Assembly (NCBI RefSeq): GCF_000808015.1
Contig: NZ_JWHR01000121.1
Location: 1 to 64,000, forward strand
DNA: 64,000 nucleotides
DNA from: Terrisporobacter othiniensis
GTDB taxonomy: Bacteria > Bacillota > Clostridia > Peptostreptococcales > Peptostreptococcaceae
Direction of reading: 5' to 3'
The notes beneath the pieces were generated by a model. That model worked only from the letters and a program-made list of their open reading frames with translations. It was not told the origin of the DNA and searched no databases. Numbering within the stretch: the first letter of the stretch is position 1; every line of letters begins with the position of its first letter. Positions 33,674 to 42,485 of the stretch are shown here, piece by piece. Both the position numbers and the translations under genes were made by a program.

Positions 33674-34063
33674 CTACCTTTCATAATAAATTGTCATCTC
33701 TATAACATATTCAATAACGCCTTCTGAATCAGTTCCTAAAAATATTGGTTCAGAACTTCTCATTTTACATTGAATAACCTTTTTATTTCCTATAGTAAAA
33801 TTATCTTGGCCAAAGAATAAATTATAAACTTCCATTGCTTTTTTCTCTGCTTCATCACTGTTTTTTCCCCAGTGAATTAAAAAACTTATACTTTTAGTAG
33901 TATAAGTTGTGTTTTCCAGTCCACCAATAGCTATATGTGGTAGTTGTCCTGGTACATTATATATTGTTATACTCTTTTCTTGATTGCCACCTATCTTATT
34001 TAAATAATATTGAGGGCAGTCTATTTGAGATTTTAAATAGCCTCTTATATAACTTAATAACAT
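33674..34063 (-). CDS. Tail terminator / minor capsid protein
   Basis: A 129-residue protein with an alpha-beta pattern (VPGQLPHIAIGGLENTTYTTKSISFLIHW and IQCKMRSSEPIFLGTDSEGVIEYVIEMTIYY in pattern). It is the fourth of a run of four small neck genes between capsid and tail tube; this position and size fit the tail terminator (minor capsid 3-like). AAGGAG precedes the ATG, which shares a base with the previous gene's stop. Confidence 0.7.
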   Translation of the reverse strand: MLLSYIRGYLKSQIDCPQYYLNKIGGNQEKSITIYNVPGQLPHIAIGGLENTTYTTKSISFLIHWGKNSDEAEKKAMEVYNLFFGQDNFTIGNKKVIQCKMRSSEPIFLGTDSEGVIEYVIEMTIYYER

Positions 34064-34446
34064 TACTTAATTACTCCTTTTGAATTCATTTTTAAAAACC
34101 TAGAGTAGGCATTTTTTATAAAATCATCTTTCTCACCATTTATATAAGCATCCATCCACTTACCTTGTGCATTTACATTTTTATCAGTTCTAAAGTTATA
34201 CTCTGGATGCCAATATAATCTTCTTGCATAAGGAGTATCAAAACTTATATTAGTTATTCCATTATTTACATTTTCAAGATTAATAAAACAACTTCTTTCA
34301 AGTTCTCCTGTATCTTTAGGAATAACCGCTGATGTGACTATATCACTCTTCAAAGCTTCTGTAGCCATTTCCAAGGATTTTATATGAGCCTTAGTAATAT
34401 TATTTAATTTCTCACTATCTAATTTTATAGTAACTTTTACATTCAT
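34063..34446 (-). CDS. Neck protein, minor capsid (HK97 gp10-like)
   Basis: A 127-residue protein: an N-terminal strand and long helix (SEKLNNITKAHIKSLEMATEALKSDIV), PKDTGELERS (the P-x-D-T-G-x-L-x-x-S motif of HK97 gp10-like/minor capsid 2 proteins) and ARRLYWHPEYNFRTDKN near residue 85. It belongs to the head-tail joining complex. The start overlaps the preceding gene's stop by 4 bp. Confidence 0.8.
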   Translation of the reverse strand: MNVKVTIKLDSEKLNNITKAHIKSLEMATEALKSDIVTSAVIPKDTGELERSCFINLENVNNGITNISFDTPYARRLYWHPEYNFRTDKNVNAQGKWMDAYINGEKDDFIKNAYSRFLKMNSKGVIK

Positions 34447-34766
34447 ATTAAATTCAACTCTGTACTAAAAATACTACCATCTGGGTTCAAGGGTCTTTCA
34501 ATAGAATAAATCTTTTTCTTTAATCCATTTATATTTACATAGCCTTGAAATGCTCCATCATAAATAGAACCTTCTATAACTACTTTACCACTAAGAGTAA
34601 TTAATTGCCTTTCAGCATTAAGAACTTGCTTAGATTTATCTGTATAGATACATTTCCCATTAAAGATTATATTTTCTTCACAATCACCATCTGTATTAAT
34701 TCCCTCAAACCACACTTCTATAGGTGTATTAGCTAACCACTTTGGAAAAGGTAATTTTAATCCCAT
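34443..34766 (-). CDS. Head-tail joining protein (minor capsid 1-like)
   Basis: A 107-residue beta-rich protein (FNGKCIYTDKSKQVLNAERQLITLSGKVVIEGSIY in pattern), the size and place of a head closure / minor capsid protein in the neck gene set. AGGAG precedes the ATG at 34766. It sits one base after the connector gene and overlaps the next gene by 4 bp. Confidence 0.7.
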   Translation of the reverse strand: MGLKLPFPKWLANTPIEVWFEGINTDGDCEENIIFNGKCIYTDKSKQVLNAERQLITLSGKVVIEGSIYDGAFQGYVNINGLKKKIYSIERPLNPDGSIFSTELNLI

Positions 34767-34767
34767 A

Positions 34768-35130
34768 TTATATTCTCCTACAAGTTAACCCAGTTTGATT
34801 AAGGTAATTTAATACTTCTTGTGTGGTAGTTATTCCATTAACCTTATTTGTTTTAAAACTAACAGATGTACTCCCTGCACTGAAACCACTTAAAGGTGTA
34901 TCTATATAATCTCCATACTGTTCAATAAACTCTGCATGTATGCATGTTGCTTTTTTTATTCTATCTTTCTGAAATTCAGTTAAGTTATCAAATCCTTTTG
35001 CCATTATTCTATTAAAAGTTAATGAATCAACTTGATCACTTGCTCTTTCTAATCTTTGTTTAGAATTATATTCCTCTAGTACAGTTCCATTAAATTCATC
35101 TTTATAATATTGATAATCTACATAAGCCAA
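34768..35130 (-). CDS. Head-tail connector (gp6/gp15-like)
   Basis: A 120-residue helical protein (VDYQYYKDEFNGT...RLERASDQVDSLTFNRI...FQKDRIKKATCIHAEFIEQYGD) with the layout of the phage head-tail adaptor family. Start is TTG 35130 with AAGGTGAT at 4-5 bp spacing; no closer ATG exists. It is first of the four-gene neck set. Confidence 0.75.
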   Translation of the reverse strand: MAYVDYQYYKDEFNGTVLEEYNSKQRLERASDQVDSLTFNRIMAKGFDNLTEFQKDRIKKATCIHAEFIEQYGDYIDTPLSGFSAGSTSVSFKTNKVNGITTTQEVLNYLNQTGLTCRRI

Positions 35131-35145
35131 AATATCACCTTCTTA

Positions 35146-35174
35146 AAATAGGGAGTATTTAAACTCCCCTATTT
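35146..35174. terminator. Hairpin between coiled-coil protein and connector genes
   Basis: AAAATAGGGAGT pairs with ACTCCCCTATTT (small mismatch) across a 6-base loop. The T-run on the minus strand is weak, so it may be an attenuating hairpin or RNA-processing site rather than a full terminator. Confidence 0.5.
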
Positions 35175-35197
35175 ATATTTTTACATAAAAATAAGGC

Positions 35198-35440
35198 TTA
35201 CTTAGAGCCTTCTATTTCTTTCTTTAGCTTTTTATTTTCTTTTTCTAAAGTATTATAATTTTTTTCTAATTCTTCATACTTTGTTTTTAATTCTTCATAT
35301 TCTTTATATGATACAGACTTTCCAGCTCCATATTCTATTATATTGCCTTCATCATTTAAGATATCGTAACCTTGTGCAATATAATAATCCTTTTGAGTTT
35401 TATCTATTGTATATACTTTATTATCTTTACTTGCTTTCAT
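35198..35440 (-). CDS. Small coiled-coil protein next to the capsid gene
   Basis: An 80-residue protein: ~38 N-terminal residues with a YYIAQGYDIL strand-helix unit, then a 35-residue coiled coil (ELKTKYEELEKNYNTLEKEN) with clear heptads. AGCGAGGA precedes the ATG. It lies 20 bp after the major capsid gene. Proteins of this size and place serve as head fibres or decoration proteins in some phages; here that is a guess. Confidence 0.6.
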   Translation of the reverse strand: MKASKDNKVYTIDKTQKDYYIAQGYDILNDEGNIIEYGAGKSVSYKEYEELKTKYEELEKNYNTLEKENKKLKKEIEGSK

Positions 35441-35461
35441 AATTAATCCTCGCTCTCTATT

Positions 35462-36367
35462 TTAATCTTCTGCTTCAGCATTTATTGCTATACCACATGC
35501 TTTATTCTTTATTAAGAAAGTATCTCCATAAGCTCTATTTTGATATAAATAGTTATCTCCTGTTCTTGAATCATGTCCTGGTGTAAATATCTTTATGTAT
35601 GCATATTTACTTCTTGTGACTTGGCAAGAAGGGTGTATTAATATAATATTTATTTGTTTTGCTCCACCTGCAGGTACACAACCATTAGAAAATTCATATT
35701 TTGTTTTCATTCTAGAACTTGGAACAACCTTTATATTTACATCATCTAATGAATATACATTTCTATCAACATTTCCTGTATTTTTATCTACACTTACTGT
35801 TCTTGATAATCCTTCAGCATTCTTTAATAGCTTATTCATTGCAGGAGTAACATATAGTATTCTGCCTTCACTTGGAACACCTTCATCATCCATTTTAGAC
35901 ATTTGGTTATCAAACCACTCTAAAATATTTGCTGTCGTAAGAGAAGTATTATCTACAACAGCACCACTTGATGTATATGTCTTAGCTTCTGCATATAATT
36001 TTGAATATCTATAACTATCTTTTTCAGGAATTGCTTGTTCAGTTTCAAAAGTATTGTGAACATTAGCTATCTCTACAGTTAAATTAGTTTCATCCACATC
36101 CATTGGATCTATAAAGAATTCTATATCTCTATCATGTGCTAATTTTTTAGCTTCCCAGTCATTTGACATTGTTCCAGCATTAAATCCTAATGTACCTCTA
36201 TTATGGTCTTTGTACCCACTAACTGTTATTGTAGGTAATTTTATAGTTTGAGCATTTATAAACTTAACTTGTGGGTTAGAGTTTTCTAAATCATAAGAAG
36301 TTAATTCCCTTGAATATTTTTGTTGTAATTCCCTCATAAATTGTTCTGCATAATTGTATGCTGCCAT
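35462..36367 (-). CDS. Major capsid protein
   Basis: A 301-residue protein between scaffold and connector genes, beginning MAAYNYAEQFMRELQQKYSRE and lacking any membrane segment. Segments such as TVSGYKDHNRGTLGF and SNDWEAKKLAHDRDIEFFIDPMDVDETN (quoted in parts) are typical of HK97-fold capsid proteins from Firmicutes siphophages. The strong AAGGAGATGATT site before ATG 36367 and the gene order agree. No protease domain precedes it; the scaffold is separate. Confidence 0.88.
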   Translation of the reverse strand: MAAYNYAEQFMRELQQKYSRELTSYDLENSNPQVKFINAQTIKLPTITVSGYKDHNRGTLGFNAGTMSNDWEAKKLAHDRDIEFFIDPMDVDETNLTVEIANVHNTFETEQAIPEKDSYRYSKLYAEAKTYTSSGAVVDNTSLTTANILEWFDNQMSKMDDEGVPSEGRILYVTPAMNKLLKNAEGLSRTVSVDKNTGNVDRNVYSLDDVNIKVVPSSRMKTKYEFSNGCVPAGGAKQINIILIHPSCQVTRSKYAYIKIFTPGHDSRTGDNYLYQNRAYGDTFLIKNKACGIAINAEAED

Positions 36368-36391
36368 TTTAAATCATCTCCTTAATTTTTA

Positions 36392-36955
36392 TTACTTATT
36401 TCCAAATGCCATAGCAAGGGCATCTTTTATATTATCTTGTGGCTTTCCATTGTCTCCACTACCACCAATTTTAAATCTTGGTGTTTCTGTTCCACTTGTT
36501 TTGAAACTTGGATATTTTTCTAATACTTTATCTATTGCTTTATCTATAGTTAAAGTATCATTAGTCATACTTCTAGCTAGTGTTATTACATCATCTACAG
36601 AGTCAGCTAATACACCTTTAGATAAGCATGATACTTTTGCTTCTAGTGTACTAACTTTATCTTCTGCATCTTTTCTAGCTTTAGTTTCAGCTTCTAACTT
36701 TTCATCTTTCTTTTGAGCTTCTGTCTTTTGATTTTCTTGCCATTCTTTAAACTTTGTAAGCTCTTCATCACTTGGCAAATCCTTTTTAGCATCATTTAAT
36801 AATGCATCTAGTTCTTCTTGCGTATAAGTTTTAACTTCTTCACCGCCACCATCTGAACCATTATCACCAGGATCTTGTTCATTCCCTTCATCACCTTCTC
36901 CTGCAAGTAACTGCAGGTTCATTTTGATAACATTATCTAAATCACCTATTAGCAT
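36392..36955 (-). CDS. Capsid scaffold protein (DUF4355-like)
   Basis: A 187-residue acidic, helical protein. A Gly/Asp-rich N terminus (GEGDEGNEQDPGDNGSDGGGEE) is followed by the family-typical TYTQEELDALLNDAKKDLPSDEEL and a long coiled coil (EKLEAETKARKDAEDKVSTLEAKV). The end, FKIGGSGDNGKPQDNIKDALAMAFGNK in pattern, is the capsid-binding part. It guides capsid assembly and is removed on packaging. AGGAGGGC precedes the ATG at 36955; the capsid gene follows after 24 bp. Confidence 0.85.
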   Translation of the reverse strand: MLIGDLDNVIKMNLQLLAGEGDEGNEQDPGDNGSDGGGEEVKTYTQEELDALLNDAKKDLPSDEELTKFKEWQENQKTEAQKKDEKLEAETKARKDAEDKVSTLEAKVSCLSKGVLADSVDDVITLARSMTNDTLTIDKAIDKVLEKYPSFKTSGTETPRFKIGGSGDNGKPQDNIKDALAMAFGNK

Positions 36956-37019
36956 TTCATGCCCTCCTTTATATTTTTATATACATAGTTTTTGGCCATA
37001 AGTATATTTTGGGCATAAT

Positions 37020-37058
37020 AAAAGCACCTACTATTTAAATTAATTAGCAAGTGCTTTT
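37020..37058 (-). terminator. Hairpin between the 73-residue gene and scaffold gene
   Basis: AAAAGCAC pairs with GTGCTTTT across a loop of ~23 bases, with TTATTATG following on the minus strand. It overlaps the stop of the gene at 37057. Moderate terminator strength. The 60 bp after it hold only the scaffold's ribosome site. Confidence 0.5.
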
Positions 37059-37278
37059 ATGATTGATAACTTATTTTTTCTTTTATGTCATTATTTTTTA
37101 TTGCTTTTTGTAATTTTGATATAGCTCTTAAAGTCCCTATTTTTCCTATTTTAGATTCTTTTAAGATTTCATATTTACTAGGATCTTTTAACGATAATTT
37201 TATTTGTCCATCTAAATCATCTTCATCTTTTCCATATAAATAAACTACATATTCACTTGTTTTACTTAGTAATTTCAT
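37057..37278 (-). CDS. Hypothetical small phage protein
   Basis: A 73-residue protein, probably starting at ATG 37278 inside the end of the minor capsid gene (17-bp overlap). It reads as a beta hairpin (KLLSKTSEYVVYLYGKDEDDLDGQIKLSL in pattern) followed by a helix (GTLRAISKLQKAIKNN). It is followed by a hairpin. No family recognised. An upstream in-frame start at 37299 is possible. Confidence 0.55.
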   Translation of the reverse strand: MKLLSKTSEYVVYLYGKDEDDLDGQIKLSLKDPSKYEILKESKIGKIGTLRAISKLQKAIKNNDIKEKISYQS

Positions 37279-38941
37279 CAAGACAATCATCTTCGCCAAA
37301 CTCTCCTTTTTCTTTTAACAGATACCCATACCAATCATACTTTTTAGTTGTTATGTCATGAGCATCTTTATTAGTTAAATTATACCTTTTCTCTAATCCA
37401 CTTTCAAGATATTCATGTTTTAGTAGTAAAATGTCCCTATCTTCATAATTACCATTTATTAACCTTTGCCATGCTACAGCCATATCGTAGTCTGCATCTA
37501 ATAGTCCTAATGTACCATCAAATCGTATATGTTTATTATTAAATACATGATTTTTTATTGTATCTATTTTTTTCATACTAAAACCTGTGTTTTTAGATAT
37601 CTTTTCTATATCTGAATTATCTAACCTTACTTTTTCATAATACGTATCAGCCTCAGATTCTCTTCTTAGCATCCATTCAATATCACCTTTGGTATACTTT
37701 CCACCTGTTTGCTTTATGCCATATATTTTCTCTTTTTGCCTATTTCGTCTTAAATAAGGATGCTCTTCTAAATGAGTTTTTAATTGCATTGAATACTCTA
37801 GCAATTTATTACTAGCAAATTCTCTATTTGCTTCATCTTGAGAACCTATAGAAATTCTTTTCCATTTTCTTATATATCTTTCTAATCTTCTTTGTTCCTG
37901 CTCTGCCTTATATCTTTCTAAAGCTTTTTTTTCATCTGGAACGGTGGGAAGATTAGTTATACCTGGAAAGTAAGTTGTTAATGTATGCCTGCAGTTTACA
38001 TGCAAAAGGCCCGCATCTATTGCTTCACTTAACAATTTATACTTTCCTTTATTCTCCTGTAAATACTCTTCAGTTGGATTACTAAATACATCATCAATTA
38101 GTATTTCACCTTGCCATGCTGCACACATAGGGCAAGTATTAGCATGAGCTGATACAACTACAGTATATATACCATACTCATCTCTCTTTTTACCTTCACC
38201 AAGTAATGTAGCTCTATGGCTTGCAGTTCTTAAGCACATCTCAACATATGATGCTATATTCACCTGCTTACCATCTTTATAAGTAATACTATTTATACCC
38301 GTATTTAAGAAATCCTTTGTAGCCATATCTATTGCTTGATTTAAAGATACTGCTCCTGATTGCAAATATACATGAGTTTTATATATAGTCTGTCTATATA
38401 CATCATCCATCTTTCTTAATATAGTTGCATTAGCCTTCTTTATATCATTATTTACACTTTCCTGTAATGCCTTTAACTTCTTGTCATTCATATTGAAGAA
38501 TTGATTTTCTTTAGGCTCATTAATATATCCTTTTTCAGATATATATTCAGGAAATTCAATAGATAAGTTTTTAACTACATTTGGACTAATCTTTTTAGTA
38601 TGATTTTTAAAGTCCTGAACCTTATTTTTAGGCTTATTTTTAATAAATAAAGATTTTAATTTATTAATTACATTAGATATTCTATTTAATCCTTTATTGT
38701 AATTAGATTCTAATTCTTTATTTACATCTTCTTCAATAGAATCTATATGATTATTCAATATTAACTTATTTTCTTGCCTATATTTATTCAATGATCTTAA
38801 CTTGCTTCTCTGCCATTGTTCCCACTTAAACCCTTCTTTATCTTCTTCACTTTCATGATATTTAAGATTTCTATGCATGGAGGATATAAGATCTAGTTCC
38901 ATTTTTTCAAATATAGCTCTGATATCATACTTACTACTCAT
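37262..38941 (-). CDS. Phage minor capsid / head morphogenesis protein with a C-terminal extension
   Basis: A 559-residue protein. The N-terminal helical region (~1-170) and middle domain (~170-330), with SAHANTCPMCAAWQGE and HVNCRHTLTTYFPG, match the minor capsid 2 / MuF-like family with its metal-binding Cys-x-x-Cys...Cys-x-His set. A C-terminal ~150-residue domain (TGGKYTKGDIEWMLRRESEAD...GTLGLLDADYDMAVAWQRL...LLKHEYLES...DAHDITTKKYDW, in parts) is a separate module. Such extensions on MuF-type proteins are often toxin-like effector domains packaged in the capsid. Conserved His, Glu and Asp residues suggest an enzyme, but I cannot name one. The end overlaps the next gene; the start overlaps the portal stop by 8 bp. 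Confidence 0.8.
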   Translation of the reverse strand: MSSKYDIRAIFEKMELDLISSMHRNLKYHESEEDKEGFKWEQWQRSKLRSLNKYRQENKLILNNHIDSIEEDVNKELESNYNKGLNRISNVINKLKSLFIKNKPKNKVQDFKNHTKKISPNVVKNLSIEFPEYISEKGYINEPKENQFFNMNDKKLKALQESVNNDIKKANATILRKMDDVYRQTIYKTHVYLQSGAVSLNQAIDMATKDFLNTGINSITYKDGKQVNIASYVEMCLRTASHRATLLGEGKKRDEYGIYTVVVSAHANTCPMCAAWQGEILIDDVFSNPTEEYLQENKGKYKLLSEAIDAGLLHVNCRHTLTTYFPGITNLPTVPDEKKALERYKAEQEQRRLERYIRKWKRISIGSQDEANREFASNKLLEYSMQLKTHLEEHPYLRRNRQKEKIYGIKQTGGKYTKGDIEWMLRRESEADTYYEKVRLDNSDIEKISKNTGFSMKKIDTIKNHVFNNKHIRFDGTLGLLDADYDMAVAWQRLINGNYEDRDILLLKHEYLESGLEKRYNLTNKDAHDITTKKYDWYGYLLKEKGEFGEDDCLDEITK

Positions 38942-40448
38942 CTATATCTACATCCAAATTATCTAAATTATCCTCATCCTCACCTGCAGTTGAAGGTTCA
39001 TCTGTTGTATACATTCCAGACTCTTCTTTTATTCTTGCTATTTCAAGAGCCTTTTCTTCTTCTGTCATTGTATCTCCATATAATTCATCAATACATTTTT
39101 GTAATGACATTATACCTAATGTTTTAGCCTTTCCTACAGTTTCAACCACTGAATCAAAGCTTGGTGTAGAGTATTCACCAAAAGATATAGATACTTCATA
39201 TTCACCTGCAGACTTATTATTCAATACATCATAAGTTTTTAGTATTATATTTACTAATTCTGGTATAACTTCTGTTAGAGTGTCTATCATTTTATTTCTA
39301 GTATATAAAGTAGTCTTTTCTTTTTCTCTTTGTGCTTCTGCATTATCTGTCTTTTTCAAGTCAATTCCTAGAGTACTTGGAGATATAATTCCTTGTAAGC
39401 ACATATCTATTGCATTTGAATAGCTTTCTACGTATGCTTCATATTTTATATCTGCTTGTGTCATATCAATTTGTTTTTTAGCATCTTCACTTGCATTTGA
39501 AGAAGTAGCAATAAAGCTATTATCAAAAGGATTTGGTTTTAATATCTCGCCTGTATTAGGGTTTACTGGTAATAAATCCTCTGGAATATATCTTTGAACT
39601 CTTCCGGCTCTTATTGCATCTATCCACTGTGATATTACTTCATCTAATGCATCAAAAGAATCACTCTTATTATCTATAATACTTTTTCCTCTACCTTCCC
39701 ATTTTGATGACTTGAAAAACATTAATGGTATGGCCATAATGAACTTATCTTTATATTCTACATCTTCAAGCTCTTTAGTTTCATCCAATGTATCTAATGA
39801 AACCTCATTGTCTCTACCATCAAGTAACTTATATTTTATATATCCTAGTCCATACATTTCTACCAAAGTATACTTCTTACTTTTCTTTGTATAGTTAGTC
39901 TTAAAATGTAGTTCACTTAATCTACCCCTATTATGTATATATTCAACTCTGTCACCATCAAAGAATTCTATAATTGGGTATTTACTAATATCTGTATCTA
40001 TAGATAATTTAAATGCACCATCACCACTTACTAGAGCTTTCTGTATAGAATCTGATAATATTTCATTGAACTTATTATCTTCCGATATATCTTTCCAAAT
40101 AGAATTTAATGTTTCACTATCTTCAACTTGAATTTGATCTATATCAGAAACTACTATATCAGTTAACTTATCTATTAACATGCCCGGTAGTCCACTGTGA
40201 ATTTTTCTTATACTTAAATTCTCACTCGGTGTAGCACACCAAAACCTAGATTGATTGACTGGATCACTACTTATATTTTTAAAAAATTGTTCTATCTCGT
40301 ATGCCTCTCCTCTATACCAAAGCTTGTTCCTAATTAGATTAGTTTCATATGTATATGCTTCTTGTATTGTAATAGAGCCTTGCATAGCAGGTTGAACATT
40401 TAAAAACTTAATTGCTACTTTAGTTAACATACTTTTAAACCACCCCAC
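38934..40448 (-). CDS. Portal protein (SPP1-type)
   Basis: A ~504-residue portal protein. I prefer the GTG at 40448 because AAGGAGAG lies 9 bases upstream; longer readings run into the terminase gene. Segments such as GEAYEIEQFF, RFWCATPSENLSIRKIHSGLPGMLIDKLTDIV and the acidic C terminus DEDNLDNLDVDIDE (in parts) fit the family. It forms the ring through which DNA enters the head. Placed between terminase large subunit and minor capsid genes, as in most siphophages. Confidence 0.88.
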   Translation of the reverse strand: MGWFKSMLTKVAIKFLNVQPAMQGSITIQEAYTYETNLIRNKLWYRGEAYEIEQFFKNISSDPVNQSRFWCATPSENLSIRKIHSGLPGMLIDKLTDIVVSDIDQIQVEDSETLNSIWKDISEDNKFNEILSDSIQKALVSGDGAFKLSIDTDISKYPIIEFFDGDRVEYIHNRGRLSELHFKTNYTKKSKKYTLVEMYGLGYIKYKLLDGRDNEVSLDTLDETKELEDVEYKDKFIMAIPLMFFKSSKWEGRGKSIIDNKSDSFDALDEVISQWIDAIRAGRVQRYIPEDLLPVNPNTGEILKPNPFDNSFIATSSNASEDAKKQIDMTQADIKYEAYVESYSNAIDMCLQGIISPSTLGIDLKKTDNAEAQREKEKTTLYTRNKMIDTLTEVIPELVNIILKTYDVLNNKSAGEYEVSISFGEYSTPSFDSVVETVGKAKTLGIMSLQKCIDELYGDTMTEEEKALEIARIKEESGMYTTDEPSTAGEDEDNLDNLDVDIDE

Positions 40449-40452
40449 TTTC

Positions 40453-41805
40453 TCACTCTCCTTTATAGTCATGTATATGATGTCTAAAAGGTATCCAAGC
40501 ATATTGAGATGCATTTATAGTATGATCATTTGCATCTTCAGGCTCATATTTATCTTCTTTCCAAGAATAAACTTCATGTTCCATAATATGATTTACACAA
40601 GTATCTACAATTTCATAGTATACAGAACCAGTTTCATAATTAAGCCATCCTAACTGTAAATGTATTCTGTCTATTATAGTAACTTTCTTATATGAGTTGT
40701 TAATAGTATAAACATTTGGATTAGCTCTCTTATATTTCTTAAGTTCTGTTATAGTTGCTTGATCTGCACAATCTACAAATACATTTCTTGCAAGACCCCA
40801 TTCTTTTCTATTTCTTTCTAAGAACGTAAAAAATCTAGGTGCTATGTCTGAAGGAGCAAGTGGTACACTTAAATTTGTATTATTGTATACTTCTTCATTT
40901 AAGATAACTACTTTCCCTTTATCTGTTATTCCTAAAAATATCATTGCAAATGTATCTGGACTATTAGCACTATATGAAGTATCTAATCCTGCAGAATAAT
41001 ACTTAAATTTATATTCTTTAGCTTTGGCTTTACTAGTAACATGGTGTTTTCTCTCAAAATTACTAAATATAAGTCCTGTTGCTCTTCCTCTTAGGCCAAG
41101 AATTTTATTCTTATATAACTTAGTGCCTTTTGGAGCACTCATCTTTTTCTTTTTTATATCTTCTTCACTTAATGATGCATTATCATAAAATGAAAAAAAC
41201 CAATATGTCCAGCCTTCCTTTTCTTCGCTAGTCAATTGGTTTAATATTTCTTTTGGTACATCTTGTTTATATTTTTCAAGTGGCCTACTACAGTTTATAA
41301 ACTCTTTATATACTGGGAGATTAGGATCATCAGGGTTAAGTGTTGCCATAAGATAATCATTTCTAGTACATATCTCTCTTACAAAATCTATACTCGCAGT
41401 ATTTACCTCATCTATAAATACGCATCCAAACTGAGAACCTAGAGCCATTTTCCACTTATCTACATTATCATAACCTAGAATATATATTACTTTAGTTCCA
41501 TTAGGTGTATTAAATAAAATATGTGGCAATTTATTATCTTTATCTCCATTACCTTTGTACTGGACTAATTCTCCAAATATATCTATTACACCAAATTCTT
41601 TATTGATTATATTCTTTTCAGCTACCCCTGTAGTTTTAGCTGATATAACATGTTGCCTTCTATTTGATTCAGCAACCTTTAACATAAATTTTAGTATACC
41701 TACTGTAGTTTTACCTGCTGCTGTAGTACCTTCTAAAAGTTCTGCATGAGCTTCATGCTTTAAAAAATCTTTATATTTCTCTGATAATTTATATTCATTT
41801 TCCAT
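40453..41805 (-). CDS. Terminase large subunit (PBSX family)
   Basis: A 450-residue DNA-packaging motor. Walker A is GTTAAGKTTVG (near residues 22-32). Walker B is VFIDEV (near residue 132). The nuclease domain carries Asp residues in YSAGLDTSYS, FVDCADQATI and the acidic C-terminal KYEPEDANDHTINASQYA. It cuts and pumps phage DNA into the head through the portal. GGTGA precedes the ATG at 41805. The stop lies just before the portal start. The following 250 bp upstream (41806-42057) hold no recognised feature. Confidence 0.92.
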   Translation of the reverse strand: MENEYKLSEKYKDFLKHEAHAELLEGTTAAGKTTVGILKFMLKVAESNRRQHVISAKTTGVAEKNIINKEFGVIDIFGELVQYKGNGDKDNKLPHILFNTPNGTKVIYILGYDNVDKWKMALGSQFGCVFIDEVNTASIDFVREICTRNDYLMATLNPDDPNLPVYKEFINCSRPLEKYKQDVPKEILNQLTSEEKEGWTYWFFSFYDNASLSEEDIKKKKMSAPKGTKLYKNKILGLRGRATGLIFSNFERKHHVTSKAKAKEYKFKYYSAGLDTSYSANSPDTFAMIFLGITDKGKVVILNEEVYNNTNLSVPLAPSDIAPRFFTFLERNRKEWGLARNVFVDCADQATITELKKYKRANPNVYTINNSYKKVTIIDRIHLQLGWLNYETGSVYYEIVDTCVNHIMEHEVYSWKEDKYEPEDANDHTINASQYAWIPFRHHIHDYKGE

Positions 41806-42057
41806 TAGTTCACCATCATATCTCTAACTATTCCCTAAATAGTGTTTTTCGAACTAGTTGCCTTATCAATTTATGAAAGTTAGTGTTTTCAATAGTTTCA
41901 AAAATTATATTAATATACATCTTCATGTTACTTTTAAAATTTAAATTATTAAAGTCTCTCCTAATTCTATACATTTAAACTATATAACTTACTAACTTTA
42001 TTTTTTTAATCAAATTAATAAAATTAAATATTATTACTTAACTTTATTAATTCGGTA

Positions 42058-42441
42058 TTATTTATTATAAGTACCTAATACATTACGTTCTATTCTATCC
42101 TCAACTCTTCTATTCATATACATTAATGCTATTTCTATATGTTCTAAAGCCTTAGAATTATATTCACTAGCAAATGGTCCAGCCTGAAAACATTGTAATC
42201 TATGCCTTACTATCTCTAATAAATCTGCATCTATAACTCCATGTATTGAGTTTTCTTCTTTCCTAGCACCACATTGTAATTGAATTTCAGACATAGGTTG
42301 ATAAGTTGTTATTAATCGTACTTCTTCCTCACCTTTAGGTACTATTGCATATCTATGATTAGCTCCTCCTGGTCCTACTTCATCTATTGCATATACATCA
42401 TTTAACTTTTCTCTTTTTTGAATTGTAGTTAATTTTTTCAT
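42058..42441 (-). CDS. Acb2/Tad1-like cyclic-nucleotide sponge (anti-CBASS/anti-Thoeris candidate)
   Basis: A 127-residue protein. The C-terminal half matches the Acb2/Tad1 (T4 Vs.4-like) pattern: [18 protein letters not shown] near residue 73, then a helix ending [19 protein letters not shown], and RNVLGTYNK at the very end. In known members the R-L-x-x-F-Q-x-G-P-F-A segment, E-A-L-x-W-L-x-x-R helix and G-T/V-G-x-H/N end form a hexamer that traps cyclic di- and trinucleotides, so blocking CBASS signalling. It lies between the terminase subunits, has its own ribosome site AGGAG, and AT-rich gaps on both sides. The N-terminal half (~50 residues) is an addition compared with T4 Vs.4. Confidence 0.75.
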   Translation of the reverse strand: MKKLTTIQKREKLNDVYAIDEVGPGGANHRYAIVPKGEEEVRLITTYQPMSEIQLQCGARKEENSIHGVIDADLLEIVRHRLQCFQAGPFASEYNSKALEHIEIALMYMNRRVEDRIERNVLGTYNK

Positions 42442-42485
42442 TTGTTTTACTCCTATTTACAAATAATCCTTGTAATCTAGAACTA

